Below, in pieces: positions 34,136-43,291 of a DNA stretch of 64,000 nucleotides. The notes below the pieces were generated by a model. That model did not search any database. It worked only from the letters and a program-made list of their open reading frames with translations, and was not told the origin of the DNA. Where the stretch lies: assembly GCF_018595685.2 (NCBI RefSeq), contig NZ_CP092334.1, forward strand, positions 3,624,001-3,688,000. Direction: 5' to 3'. This stretch comes from Flavihumibacter rivuli (GTDB lineage: Bacteria; Bacteroidota; Bacteroidia; Chitinophagales; Chitinophagaceae). The position numbers and the translations under genes are program-made. Every line of letters begins with the position of its first letter. The first letter of the stretch is position 1.

Positions 34136-35023
34136 ATGAAAAAAATTTTGACAATAGGCTGTTTGGCCTTCTCCATCTTAGGCTATTCCCAGCAATCGAG
34201 TACTCCGGAATATCTTGGTTTACCTGGTGATAACCTTAACTTATATGCGCTTCTTAAGCTTTTCAGGAATGCCCCCTCCCCGGTTGCTTTCCAGGATGCC
34301 CTGAATAGGCCGTCCAGCCTGGTCAATAATCTCGACCTTAACAACGATGGCGTTGTTGATATCATTCGGGTAATTCCTTTGTCTGGCAGCATGTCCCGCA
34401 TGTTGGTGTTGAGAACGGCCATTAATGCCAATGAATCCCAGGATATCGCAGTGATCACGGTGAGCCTGATTGCTAAGGACAGGGCGCAGGTGCAGGTTGC
34501 CGGTGATCCCCTCCTATACGGAAAGGAATATATTATTGAGCCGAATTATGAAACGGGGGATGATCATGCTGATTCCGTCAAGCTTCAAAAACAGTACAAG
34601 GCCAATACCACGCTCCGCAATGGGGAGGCCATGAATGAACAGTACACCTCCACTTACGGGGTGGCACAGTGGCCAGTTGTAAAGGCCTTGTTCGGGCAGG
34701 AATTAACCGATTTACCCGCGGCAACGGGGGCGCCGCTGGCAAAACCCTATTATTGGCACCAGTACTACGCCTACCATTTCAATTGGTATCATGAATATTA
34801 CAGCCAATATAGGCGTTGGTCCTTCCATCGGTTGGCAACCTGGAAGGAGCAATATGTCGCTGCACCGCCTGCCAGTTCTACTTTTGTTGCCAACAGGATC
34901 AGGTCCGGGGGGTATATGGAAACGTATTCAAAGCCGGAGAAGGCCATTGATGGGATCATCCTGTTCAACCAGAAGCATCCTGAGCTGGCGGCCGGAGCAA
35001 AGGTGCCGGCAGATCCCCGCTAG
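34136..35023 (+). CDS. Exported protein of unknown function with an EF-hand-like loop
   Basis: The 295-residue protein has a signal peptide (KKILTIGCLAFSILGYSQ). The stretch LDLNNDGVVDIIRVIPL resembles a calcium-binding EF-hand or dockerin-type loop (DxNxDGxxD). The middle part is beta-rich (QDIAVITVSLIAKDRAQVQVAG). The C-terminal third is rich in Tyr, His and Trp (YYWHQYYAYHFNWYHEYY). Family not recognised. It may be co-transcribed with the DUF202 gene upstream. Confidence 0.75.
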   Translation: MKKILTIGCLAFSILGYSQQSSTPEYLGLPGDNLNLYALLKLFRNAPSPVAFQDALNRPSSLVNNLDLNNDGVVDIIRVIPLSGSMSRMLVLRTAINANESQDIAVITVSLIAKDRAQVQVAGDPLLYGKEYIIEPNYETGDDHADSVKLQKQYKANTTLRNGEAMNEQYTSTYGVAQWPVVKALFGQELTDLPAATGAPLAKPYYWHQYYAYHFNWYHEYYSQYRRWSFHRLATWKEQYVAAPPASSTFVANRIRSGGYMETYSKPEKAIDGIILFNQKHPELAAGAKVPADPR

Positions 35024-35283
35024 CAATACCGTTGAATACTTCGAAGAGTCCTTGGGGGGCTGATTGATGCTTAGGTCCTTGGTTACTTCCAATAGGTAGC
35101 AGGAATGGTTGGATTTCTTCCCTAATGGGAAGGCGCCAGGTTGATCTGGTCGGCATTGAGGCTAACCCTATTGGGTTGGCTAAGTCGCTGAGAATTAAAT
35201 GCCCTTAGATTCCGTGTGAAATCCGCCATCCGCAATCCAAAATTCAGGATATTTGCCGTTCACGGATTTTGGAAAAACATCAT

Positions 35284-37626
35284 ATGCAAGATTACCTGAA
35301 AGGATTGAATGACCGGCAGCGTGAGGCGGTGTTGCACAAGGATGGCCCGATTATGATCGTGGCCGGTGCCGGGAGCGGAAAGACAAAAGTATTGACCACC
35401 CGTATTGCCCACCTGATGGCCCACTATAAGGTGGATGCCTTTAATATATTGGCGCTTACGTTCACCAATAAGGCGGCCAAAGAAATGAAGGAGCGTATCG
35501 AGAAGATCCTTGGTAATTCCGATGCCCGTAATCTTTATGTGGGCACCTTCCATAGTGTCTTCGCCCGTATCCTGCGCAGCGAAGCCCATCGACTGGGTTA
35601 TCCCAACTCCTTTACCATTTACGACACTGATGATGCCAAGGGCGTGGTGAAGACCGTGATCAACGAAATGAACCTGGACGACAAGCTGTATAAGCCGAAT
35701 ATCGTTTATAACCGTATATCATCGGCAAAGAACGCTTTGGTTGGTCCGGCTGAATACGCGCAGGATTATTATATCCAGCAGGAGGATGCCCGCAGCAACC
35801 GTCCGGCGATCGCCCAGATCTACGCGAACTATGCCAAGCGCTGTTTCAAGAATGGCGCAATGGATTTCGATGACCTGCTGATCAAGATGTACGAATTGCT
35901 GAAGCATTTCCCGGAAGCGCTGGTGAAGTACCAGCATAAGTTCAGGTATATCCTCATTGATGAGTACCAGGATACCAACCCGGCCCAGTACGAGATCATC
36001 AAATTATTGGGTGCCGCACATGAGAATGTTTGTGTGGTGGGCGACGATGCCCAGAGTATCTACTCTTTCCGCGGGGCGACCATCCAGAATATCCTGCAGT
36101 TCCAGAAGGATTATGATGATGTGAAGGTGATCAAGCTGGAGCAGAATTACCGCAGTACCAAGAGTATCCTGCATGTGGCCAATGAAGTGATCAACAATAA
36201 CAAGGGACAGATACCCAAGCAGCTCTGGACCGATAATGGCGAAGGGGAGAAGATCAGGCTGGTGCGTACCATGACCGATAACGATGAAGGAAAATTCGTG
36301 GCGGATACGATCCAGGAGCAGAAGCTAAGGAACCACTACAACAACAAGGACTTCGCGATCCTTTACCGGACCAATGCGCAGAGCCGGGCTTTTGAAGAAA
36401 GTCTTCGCCGGATGGCTATTCCCTATACTATGTATGGGGGTGTGAGTTTCTATTCCCGCAAGGAGATCAAGGACATGGTAGCTTACCTGCGGGTGATCGT
36501 GAATCCCCGTGACGAAGAAGCATTGAAGCGGATCATCAACTACCCGGTAAGGGGTATCGGAAAGACCACTATCGATAAGGTGTTGCTGATCGCGAACAAC
36601 AGCAATATCTCCATGTGGGAGGTATTGGAACGTGCTGCTGAAGCCGGGTTCAAAGCCGGTACCCTGGAGTCGATCGAGAACTTCGTTACCATGATCAAGA
36701 GCTTCCAGAGCATGTTGCAAATAAAGAATGCCTATGATGTGGCCTTCCATGTGGGTAAGCAGACGAACCTGGTGAAGGAGCTTTTCAATGATAAGAGTGC
36801 TGAAGGGGTGCAACGGTATGAGAACGTTCAGGAGTTATTGAACAGTATCAAGGAGTTTACCGAAACTCCCAGCAATGATGATGGGGAAGTGGGTGACAAA
36901 GGGCTTGCGGCCTACCTGCAGCAGATCACCCTGTTGACTGATGCGGATGAGAAAGACCCCAATGCTGATACAGTGAAATTGATGACCATTCACGCCGCTA
37001 AAGGCCTGGAGTTCCCGGTGGTTTTCGCAGCTGGATTAGAAGAAATGTTGTTTCCCAATGCGATGTCTATCAACACAAGGGAAGAGCTGGAAGAAGAACG
37101 TCGCCTTTTCTATGTGGTGATCACCAGGGCCAAGCAAAGGCTTTGGATAACCTATGCCAATACCCGCTATCGTTTTGGACAATTGGTGCAGAATGAACCC
37201 AGCCGGTTCATTGATGAGATCCCCCAGAATTACCTTGACAGGAGTTATGCCGGCGGTGGTGCACGCAATAGCGGTACCCAGTTTGGAGGGACATCGGCGT
37301 TTGACAGGATGCGGGGTTTTGGCGCCAGTGAAGCCGCAGAGCGTATGTACGGTCCGCCGCCTGCCAAGCGGAAAGATACCGTACCATCCTACGTGCCTCC
37401 CAAGCCAGCGCCAAAGGTGGTGGAGCATAAGCCTTCTGCTGATTTCGTTCCCAGTGATACATCCAATCTCCAGGCAGGCCAAAAGGTAGAACACCAGAAA
37501 TTCGGTTTCGGGGTGGTGACCAAAATGGAAGGCAGTTCTCATAACCCTGTAGCAACTGTACAGTTTGACCTGAATGGAGAGAAGAAGATCATGCTGAATT
37601 ACGCAAAACTCAGGATTGTGGAATGA
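35284..37626 (+). CDS. UvrD/PcrA-type superfamily 1 DNA helicase
   Basis: The 780-residue protein starts at ATG 35284 (MQDYLKGLNDRQREAVLHK); a TTG start five codons earlier is less likely. SF1A motifs are all visible: Q motif LNDRQREAV, Walker A AGAGSGKTKVLTTR, Walker B LIDEYQDTNPAQ, GDDAQSIYSFRGA, EQNYRS, LMTIHAAKGLEFPVVF and RRLFYVVITRAK. The C-terminal end (GQKVEHQKFGFGVVTKMEG) is the Tudor-like RNA-polymerase-binding tail of PcrA/UvrD. It would act in nucleotide excision repair and clearance of stalled complexes. A bidirectional terminator follows. Confidence 0.96.
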   Translation: MQDYLKGLNDRQREAVLHKDGPIMIVAGAGSGKTKVLTTRIAHLMAHYKVDAFNILALTFTNKAAKEMKERIEKILGNSDARNLYVGTFHSVFARILRSEAHRLGYPNSFTIYDTDDAKGVVKTVINEMNLDDKLYKPNIVYNRISSAKNALVGPAEYAQDYYIQQEDARSNRPAIAQIYANYAKRCFKNGAMDFDDLLIKMYELLKHFPEALVKYQHKFRYILIDEYQDTNPAQYEIIKLLGAAHENVCVVGDDAQSIYSFRGATIQNILQFQKDYDDVKVIKLEQNYRSTKSILHVANEVINNNKGQIPKQLWTDNGEGEKIRLVRTMTDNDEGKFVADTIQEQKLRNHYNNKDFAILYRTNAQSRAFEESLRRMAIPYTMYGGVSFYSRKEIKDMVAYLRVIVNPRDEEALKRIINYPVRGIGKTTIDKVLLIANNSNISMWEVLERAAEAGFKAGTLESIENFVTMIKSFQSMLQIKNAYDVAFHVGKQTNLVKELFNDKSAEGVQRYENVQELLNSIKEFTETPSNDDGEVGDKGLAAYLQQITLLTDADEKDPNADTVKLMTIHAAKGLEFPVVFAAGLEEMLFPNAMSINTREELEEERRLFYVVITRAKQRLWITYANTRYRFGQLVQNEPSRFIDEIPQNYLDRSYAGGGARNSGTQFGGTSAFDRMRGFGASEAAERMYGPPPAKRKDTVPSYVPPKPAPKVVEHKPSADFVPSDTSNLQAGQKVEHQKFGFGVVTKMEGSSHNPVATVQFDLNGEKKIMLNYAKLRIVE

Positions 37627-37675
37627 TTCCTTAATAGAGTAATAAGCCTAGCACATTATTAAATGACTGCTTAAT

Positions 37676-37713
37676 AAAAAAGAACGGGTCCCTTAACGGG
37701 CCCGTTCTTTTTT
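37676..37713. terminator. Bidirectional terminator between convergent genes
   Basis: Arms 37676-37691 and 37698-37713 form a 16-bp stem (AAAAAAGAACGGGTCC with one wobble) with a CTTAAC loop. A- and T-runs are built into the outer stem on both strands, for the helicase gene and the lipoprotein gene ending at 37783. Confidence 0.93.
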
Positions 37714-37782
37714 ATCTGAAAGTAACCGGATTGCTTCTTGAATGGTATTCGGCTGGTGGGTTCCTTTCCTATTGCCTTTGTC

Positions 37783-38556
37783 TTATTTTGTCCACTCATG
37801 TTCGCTAATGACATAGGACTGTTGGGCACGATTTCCGAATCTTACTTCAACATGGGACCTTGTCCAGCTATTATTGGTAGCGATTGTTGAGTAGTTCCTG
37901 AAGAATGTATCATTTTCCATTACACCACTTGCAGGCAGGCAATTGTTCTCAATGCATTCATAACGTTCTTTTGCCACTTCTTCCCCGGTAGTATTCATGA
38001 TGGTCCTGGTGATCCTGTAACTATTCCAGTTGGGATTGGTCTGAACCATGCTGAAATAGGGGTCGCGGCCATCTTCCCCAACGGTGATGGTCATACCAAA
38101 TGGGGAAAAGTTGAACTGGATCCTGCGCTTCCAGCCAGTTGCCGGTATGGCAGTTGGGGCTTTTAATACCACTTGCTTTTCAGCAAAGGGGGTGTTGATG
38201 GTCTTTTCGCCAACATACTGCAGGGTTTTGAGTTCATGTGAACCCTCGTCAGTATAGATATATACAGTGGCCTTCCATTCCCCGTTGGTTAAGCCATTGA
38301 TAGTGGCTTCAAGTTTATTGCCAGCCAGGTTCAGGTTTTGATACCTTGGTGTATTGCTGCCTGTTTTTTGGAGGACAAGCTTGGCTGAGTCAATAGATTC
38401 GGCATCGATCATACTCCCTTGCAGGTCTACAACAATTGTTTCAAGTGCATTAGCGGGTTTTGCGGGATCATCCTTGTCGCAGGATGTAAATAAAAAAGCA
38501 ACTGATGCCAACAGCACTAGTTGCCTGGAAATTTGGATAAGGTTCAGCATACTCAA
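37783..38556 (-). CDS. Lipoprotein of unknown function
   Basis: The 257-residue protein has a lipoprotein signal (QLVLLASVAFLFTSC) followed by DKDDPAKPANALETIVVDLQG. The mature part is beta-rich: ITRTIMNTTGEEVAKERYECIENNCLPASGVMEND contains a possible disulfide pair. A later Met (three codons in) would also give a full signal. The gene is divergent from a second lipoprotein gene at 38808, and the palindrome at 38609-38630 lies in the shared upstream region. Family not recognised. Confidence 0.78.
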   Translation of the reverse strand: MSMLNLIQISRQLVLLASVAFLFTSCDKDDPAKPANALETIVVDLQGSMIDAESIDSAKLVLQKTGSNTPRYQNLNLAGNKLEATINGLTNGEWKATVYIYTDEGSHELKTLQYVGEKTINTPFAEKQVVLKAPTAIPATGWKRRIQFNFSPFGMTITVGEDGRDPYFSMVQTNPNWNSYRITRTIMNTTGEEVAKERYECIENNCLPASGVMENDTFFRNYSTIATNNSWTRSHVEVRFGNRAQQSYVISEHEWTK

Positions 38557-38608
38557 TAGAATTAAGGTTTAAGAATGACGCAAAGCTATATTGACTAAAA
38601 GGATTTTT

Positions 38609-38630
38609 CATTCACATAAATATGTGAATG
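38609..38630. promoter_or_regulatory. Palindromic candidate operator (core CACATAAATATGTG), copy 1
   Basis: Perfect 10-bp arms CATTCACATA and TATGTGAATG flank AA. The site lies between two divergent lipoprotein genes, about 53 bp before the minus-strand gene. The same 14-bp core CACATAAATATGTG recurs at 52987-53000, in another divergent promoter region. AAAAGG/CCTTTT further out would also let the transcript fold, so a hairpin function is an alternative. Confidence 0.6.
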
Positions 38631-38807
38631 AAGGCCTTTTAGCATTCCCTTAGCAAATGCCCCTTGCAATCTGGGATACGAGGATAAATAGCCATTCAAC
38701 CGCCAAAAATGGCAATTCATCCAAGAGGTTATATTATTATGGGAAAGCAACGAATAGCTTTGTGGTATTGTCAGATTAGACAATTAAACCTTTACAAACC
38801 TTTCCTG

Positions 38808-39254
38808 ATGAAAAAGTATTTTATCCCTGTGGCGGTAGGATGCATCCTGCTATCCGCCTGCAGCAAAGACGACGACGTCGTCGCCCCAACGCCGGAAGAG
38901 CCGGTGTCCCGGACCGTTAGTTTCCGGATCTTCCAGGGCAAGGACTATTCTTCCCCTTTCTACAAGGATGTGAATGCTGAAGTTAAACTGGCGCTATTGA
39001 AGAGTGACCTGAGTACAAGGTCGCTGAAGCTGGTTTGGGACACCACCATTAGTATGCGTTCGATCCTTGCCTATCCATCATTGGAGAAGCCGATGGAGAT
39101 CATCAAAACAGTTGATGGCGTGTTGGCGAGTAAGGAATTTGTCCACTTCTCCTTTAACCGGATCTATAAAGTAAATAACCAGATCAGTACCAATGGCCTT
39201 GGCCAGGGACTTGAGTCCGGAGTCCGGGAGAAGCAGGTTGATGTTGCGTTATGA
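38808..39254 (+). CDS. Lipoprotein of unknown function
   Basis: The 148-residue protein starts at ATG 38808 (MKKYFIPVAVGCILLSACSKDDD), with lipobox Cys18 followed by an acidic, surface-export-like SKDDD stretch. The in-frame extension upstream carries no signal features and was rejected. The mature part contains SRTVSFRIFQGKDYSSPFYKDVN and VWDTTISMRSI. Family not recognised. It ends 20 bp before the terminator at 39275. Confidence 0.75.
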   Translation: MKKYFIPVAVGCILLSACSKDDDVVAPTPEEPVSRTVSFRIFQGKDYSSPFYKDVNAEVKLALLKSDLSTRSLKLVWDTTISMRSILAYPSLEKPMEIIKTVDGVLASKEFVHFSFNRIYKVNNQISTNGLGQGLESGVREKQVDVAL

Positions 39255-39274
39255 GCAAGAAGTTAGCGGAATAG

Positions 39275-39308
39275 AAAAGGGAAGTTTATGATCAAACTTC
39301 CCTTTTTT
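39275..39308 (+). terminator. Terminator after the lipoprotein gene
   Basis: Arms 39275-39287 (AAAAGGGAAGTTT) and 39294-39306 (AAACTTCCCTTTT) form a perfect 13-bp stem with an ATGATC loop, followed by TTT. A-run and T-run flank it, so it may also serve the minus-strand gene ending at 39334. Confidence 0.9.
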
Positions 39309-39333
39309 TATGCTGTAAAGTGCTTGTCTGTCC

Positions 39334-40242
39334 TTAATTGGCGAATTGCTCAAGGATGGCTGCCACTGCTTCCGGTTTACCAAATTGTTGAAGGAACGGA
39401 AAGTAATGATTGGCCTGAATGGTAATATAATGGGTTGCCTGCTTGGCTTCTGTCCAACCGTTTTTAATCGAAGTCAGTGCCTCCGGCTGGCTTGTATGCA
39501 GCCCTAACAATAACTGTAATAATGTTTCTTTCAGTTTGGGATCTATGGATTTATGGAAGAGTACCGGCCCCAGGGGGATCTCGGGTGATAACCAGATGGT
39601 CCTGAGTTGGCCTTCGATTGCAGGCTCTTCTTGTGCCATTTTGAGGTAGGCATCATGGCCCATTGCTGCTATATCGGCCTTGTCTTGCAAGAGCCATTCA
39701 ATGGCAGCCTTATGGGTGCCTGCGTAGACCACCGTATCGAATGCTGACTCCGCCTTATCGATACCTATGCCGGTTAAGCCGAGTCTTGGTACGAGGTTGC
39801 CCGAAGTGGATCCCACAGCCACCAGTGCCAGTCTTTGGTCCTTCGCAGATCTATTTAATGTGGCCATATCCTTGATCATGCTATTGCTTCTGGTCAGGAT
39901 CGCTGTCTTGTAGTTGTCCTTTGAGGAGGGAGGGACCGTCAGGGCAACAGCCGGATCCATTGGATAAGGTTTTGCTGAAGTCTGTAGCAACAGGTAACCA
40001 AAAGTGTTGATCATGGCAAGGTCAACTTCATTGTTGCGTATGCCTTCGATAAAGGCCAGTACAGTGGGATAACTTTTTACAGTGGTCCTGAACCCTGTTT
40101 TCTGTTCAACAAGCTTTGCGAACGGCTCCAGGTTAGCAACCCGGTCATTAGTGGAATACCGGTAGGTGGCGATCCTGATCTCCTGGGTAAATCCTGCTAT
40201 CACCATAAGAAGTAGGCAGGTGGTGGATAAGATCTTTTTCAT
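39334..40242 (-). CDS. Exported PhnD/SsuA-type substrate-binding protein
   Basis: The 302-residue protein has a signal peptide (KKILSTTCLLLMVIAGFTQ) and no lipobox. The type II periplasmic-binding fold is indicated by IRIATYRYSTNDRVANLEPFAKLVEQKTG, NNEVDLAMINTFGYLLL, VGSTSGNLVPRLGL, and the hinge region DKADIAAMGHDAY. These are typical of PhnD-like phosphonate-binding proteins. No permease or ATPase gene is adjacent, so it may work as a sensor or with a distant transporter. Ligand unknown. Confidence 0.85.
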   Translation of the reverse strand: MKKILSTTCLLLMVIAGFTQEIRIATYRYSTNDRVANLEPFAKLVEQKTGFRTTVKSYPTVLAFIEGIRNNEVDLAMINTFGYLLLQTSAKPYPMDPAVALTVPPSSKDNYKTAILTRSNSMIKDMATLNRSAKDQRLALVAVGSTSGNLVPRLGLTGIGIDKAESAFDTVVYAGTHKAAIEWLLQDKADIAAMGHDAYLKMAQEEPAIEGQLRTIWLSPEIPLGPVLFHKSIDPKLKETLLQLLLGLHTSQPEALTSIKNGWTEAKQATHYITIQANHYFPFLQQFGKPEAVAAILEQFAN

Positions 40243-40321
40243 GGGTGCAAGCTAGTTTATTTCTGTATAATGGGTCATCGCATCTTCATGTGAGGACTAA
40301 AGCCTTTAAGGATGGCATAAT

Positions 40322-40338
40322 TGTGAATGATTTTCACA
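40322..40338. promoter_or_regulatory. CRP-like inverted repeat (TGTGAA-N5-TTCACA)
   Basis: TGTGAA (40322-40327), TGATT, TTCACA (40333-40338) lies in the divergent region between the PhnD-like gene and a lipoprotein gene. It has CRP/FNR-family half-sites, but the spacing (TGTGA-N7-TCACA) is one base longer than in E. coli CRP sites. Confidence 0.4.
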
Positions 40339-40450
40339 TCCCTTTCCGCAGGGACGCTTTCTTTTACCACTCATCAATATCACATAAGGATGCGGTTGTG
40401 TAGCTTGTCAGGGTTGCAGAATTTCGCAAATCAAACCATTAACCTTATTT

Positions 40451-41251
40451 ATGAAAAAGATGTTCCGCAGCTTGATGCTGTTCTCCTTTCTGGCCCTTGC
40501 CTTTACCTCCTGTTCGGAAGACAATGAACCACCTGCTGAACCAAGCCTTCCCGGAAAATGGGTGAAGCGCATTGAGGTTTCCGACAAGGATTTCCAGGTG
40601 TTTGAATTCAACAATGCCAGGGAAGTGAGCCAATATGTATCCCAATGGCAATCTGCTCCATCAGGGGAGATAAGTCGTTTTCAACTTTCAAATGAATTTG
40701 TAAATGGCAAATTGGTTAGGGCTGCCACACAGGCTACCAGGGTCGTATATACTTATGAAGGCAACAATGTAGCCTCAGCGGTCATCTATACCAATAATGA
40801 CCGGAAATTTGCTACCCATTATTTTAAATACAATACCGGCGGAAGGCTGGTAGAGGTTTTGGAAGATATTGCACAACCCGACCCGGATGGGGCGAGCGGG
40901 GTAAAGATCCTGTTGAGTTATTATGGAAATGGCAACCTGAAGCAAATGGAGTACCAGTACAGGAAGACCGGCGAGACTACCTTTAAGCCGGGTATGGTCA
41001 AGTATTATGAGACCTATGATGATAAGCCTAATCCCGTTAAAGCCAGTATCCTCGAGCATTTCCTGCCTGGATTGGTATTGCAATACAATAACCCTCTTAT
41101 CATCAGGACGGAAAGTGTAGGCTCTGCAGACAAGACCCTCAATCGGTTTGCTTACAAGTACGATGAGAACGGCTATCCGTTGGAGCGTTCAAACCGCATT
41201 GAAGTGAATGGCAACCTTAGCACAATAATTACCGGAATATATTTTTATTGA
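40451..41251 (+). CDS. Lipoprotein of unknown function
   Basis: The 266-residue protein has a lipoprotein signal (MKKMFRSLMLFSFLALAFTSC) followed by an acidic SEDNE stretch. The mature part is beta-rich: RVVYTYEGNNVASAVIYTN, KFATHYFKYNTGGRLVEVLED and KTLNRFAYKYDENGYPLERSN. The repeating [YF]xYxx[NG]GxL pattern resembles DUF4595/RHS-like repeats. Likely exposed on the cell surface. No functional call is justified. Confidence 0.75.
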   Translation: MKKMFRSLMLFSFLALAFTSCSEDNEPPAEPSLPGKWVKRIEVSDKDFQVFEFNNAREVSQYVSQWQSAPSGEISRFQLSNEFVNGKLVRAATQATRVVYTYEGNNVASAVIYTNNDRKFATHYFKYNTGGRLVEVLEDIAQPDPDGASGVKILLSYYGNGNLKQMEYQYRKTGETTFKPGMVKYYETYDDKPNPVKASILEHFLPGLVLQYNNPLIIRTESVGSADKTLNRFAYKYDENGYPLERSNRIEVNGNLSTIITGIYFY

Positions 41252-41427
41252 TTTCAATTGGAGGTTTGGTTGGTTAAAAGGAACCCCTGCCATCCGGCGG
41301 GGGCTTCCTTACTTTTGGTGCAGGTTTTACTAATGAGCAGTTCATACAGTGAAATCAACATGTCATACCAGCCAACCTTTTCCCGCAGATCTTGCTACAA
41401 TACTTTCGTTTACCAAAACCTTAACCG

Positions 41428-42036
41428 ATGAAGAAATTATTTTTATGGGTTGCCTTACCCCTGGTATTAATGTCAGCAACCGCTACCTACGCAATTCTTG
41501 AACAACTTGAAGTTACAGAGAAGGACGCTTCCAGTATGATGGTGAGATCACTGGGCATGGGCTATCCGGCCATCGATCGGGCCATTATTAATAAGGCCAG
41601 GTCGCTATCTACAGACCTGAAAGTTACCGGTACCCGTCAATTGATCCAGTTTGCGAAAGATTATAGCCAGACGGAAGCCTTCAGGAAGGATTATAAGCAA
41701 TGGCGTTCGGAGTACCTGAATGGGGGAAAGAAGAAATTCAGGTTACGCAACCCTATGGATGTCCTAAATAGCGCTATTGATAAACAGGTAGATAAGGTAG
41801 TCGGCGGGGAGGATAATTCCATCCCTGAAGATCCGAAGCAGATGGTGAAGAAGCGGTTGGAAAAATTTATGGAAGTTTCGGCTACTGTCGATTTTGATGC
41901 TGCCCTGAATGGGTCTCGTTTTGCTGATCCCAGGTATGAGGCCAAGCCAAAGGAATGGAAAATGTGTTTTCGGGCTGGAAAAGAAGTTGTTGCTGCCGCC
42001 AGGGAAGAAGTGGCTAAATGGCTGCAGGAATTGTAG
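41428..42036 (+). CDS. Exported protein of unknown function
   Basis: The 202-residue protein has a signal peptide (KKLFLWVALPLVLMSATATYA). The mature part is helical and charged (LEQLEVTEKDASSMMVRSLG, QWRSEYLNGGKKKFRLRNPMDVLN). It includes a single Cys in WKMCFRAGKEVVAAAREEVAKWLQEL. No family is recognised. It starts 65 bp upstream of the serine hydrolase on the same strand and may be co-transcribed with it. Confidence 0.72.
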   Translation: MKKLFLWVALPLVLMSATATYAILEQLEVTEKDASSMMVRSLGMGYPAIDRAIINKARSLSTDLKVTGTRQLIQFAKDYSQTEAFRKDYKQWRSEYLNGGKKKFRLRNPMDVLNSAIDKQVDKVVGGEDNSIPEDPKQMVKKRLEKFMEVSATVDFDAALNGSRFADPRYEAKPKEWKMCFRAGKEVVAAAREEVAKWLQEL

Positions 42037-42101
42037 TTTCGTCAGGGATAAAGCTTTGACGCTGCGAAAAAACAGGCATTCCACATAAACCACTCTGGCA
42101 T

Positions 42102-43205
42102 ATGAAACAATTACTGATATGGGTATTGGTGTTATTAGTGAAGGGCAGCAGCTTCGGACAGGCTGATATAGCTTCCGCTAATAACAGGGCTGATGCTTTC
42201 GTTAGCGAAAAAATGGGGCAGCTTAAAATACCCGGAATGGCAATAGCCGTGGTTAAAAGCGGAAAAATTGTAAAGCTTTCAACATACGGTATGGCTAACC
42301 TTGAGTGGAACACAAAAGTGTCGGAGCATTCAAACTTTCAGATCGCTTCCTGTACCAAGTTGCTGACCTCCACCCTTTTGCTTAAGGCGATAAGGGATGG
42401 GAGGATCCGGTTAGAGGATCATGTCGGAAAATACATTGATACTATACCTGTATCATGGAAACCCATTCAAATAAAGCATTTGATCTCCCATTCCAGCGGC
42501 CTGAAGGATTTTAAGGGGGATTACTATATTTCTACAGGGACTGTGGTGAAAGCACTGAAGGACTCTACGCTTGAATACGCGCCTGGTACCGGTCAGCATT
42601 ATGCGCAGGCTGATTTTATGTTGTTGGGTTATATACTGGAAAGGATCTATAAAAAGACATTGCCCGCATTAATACAAGGCGAGATCGCAGTTCCATTGAA
42701 TATGAATGATGGCGGTTATGATATGGAACAGAGAACAGGAAGTTTTATGCGAACAAACCTGGTTAAGGAAAGGGCGACTACATATTATGACCTGGAAGGC
42801 AGTATGCAAGCATATAAATTCATGTATCCACAATACTACTATTCTGCCGGAGGGTACTATGCGTCCATTAGTGATTTGGCGAATTGGGCAGTAGGCCTGG
42901 ATAATGAAACTTTGATTCCCAGGGGACTATTAGAAGAACATATTTATGGGAAGGATAGTATAGGAGGAAAGGCTTCACAATATACAAGGGCAGGTTGGAT
43001 CCTCGAAAATGAGAATGGGATAAGGTATGCAGGGCATAGCGGCGGACCCGGACTTGCGGATATCCTAAGGTTCCCGGGCGAAGGATATACCTTCATCGTA
43101 CTGGCCAATGATGGCGAGTTGTTGCCAACTTTTGCAAGGGCTATTGCCTCTTTTTACATCAGTGGCTTGCCGCCCAGGTTGAATATTGAGAAATTTAATC
43201 GTTAA
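42102..43205 (+). CDS. Exported serine beta-lactamase-fold hydrolase (class C/esterase type)
   Basis: The 367-residue protein has a signal peptide (QLLIWVLVLLVKGSSFGQ). Catalytic motifs of the penicillin-recognising fold are present: SxxK as SCTK (in FQIASCTKLLTS), YxN-like Tyr in YAQADFMLLGYIL, and a third motif HSGGPG in place of KTG. Family members include esterases, D-aminopeptidases and class C beta-lactamases; HSG rather than KTG favours an esterase or peptidase over an antibiotic-degrading enzyme. Ends next to a strong terminator at 43252. Confidence 0.87.
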   Translation: MKQLLIWVLVLLVKGSSFGQADIASANNRADAFVSEKMGQLKIPGMAIAVVKSGKIVKLSTYGMANLEWNTKVSEHSNFQIASCTKLLTSTLLLKAIRDGRIRLEDHVGKYIDTIPVSWKPIQIKHLISHSSGLKDFKGDYYISTGTVVKALKDSTLEYAPGTGQHYAQADFMLLGYILERIYKKTLPALIQGEIAVPLNMNDGGYDMEQRTGSFMRTNLVKERATTYYDLEGSMQAYKFMYPQYYYSAGGYYASISDLANWAVGLDNETLIPRGLLEEHIYGKDSIGGKASQYTRAGWILENENGIRYAGHSGGPGLADILRFPGEGYTFIVLANDGELLPTFARAIASFYISGLPPRLNIEKFNR

Positions 43206-43251
43206 GTTGCATTAAAAGGTATTTGTAATAGTTATTTCACCTTTGTCAGCG

Positions 43252-43290
43252 ATGCATTGCCCCGAATAGTAAAGGAGCAATGCATTTTTT
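43252..43290 (+). terminator. Terminator between convergent genes
   Basis: ATGCATTGC (43252-43260) pairs with GCAATGCAT (43277-43285) around a 16-nt loop that can add further pairs. T6 follows (43285-43290). It ends the serine-hydrolase gene. Confidence 0.85.
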
Positions 43291-43291
43291 A

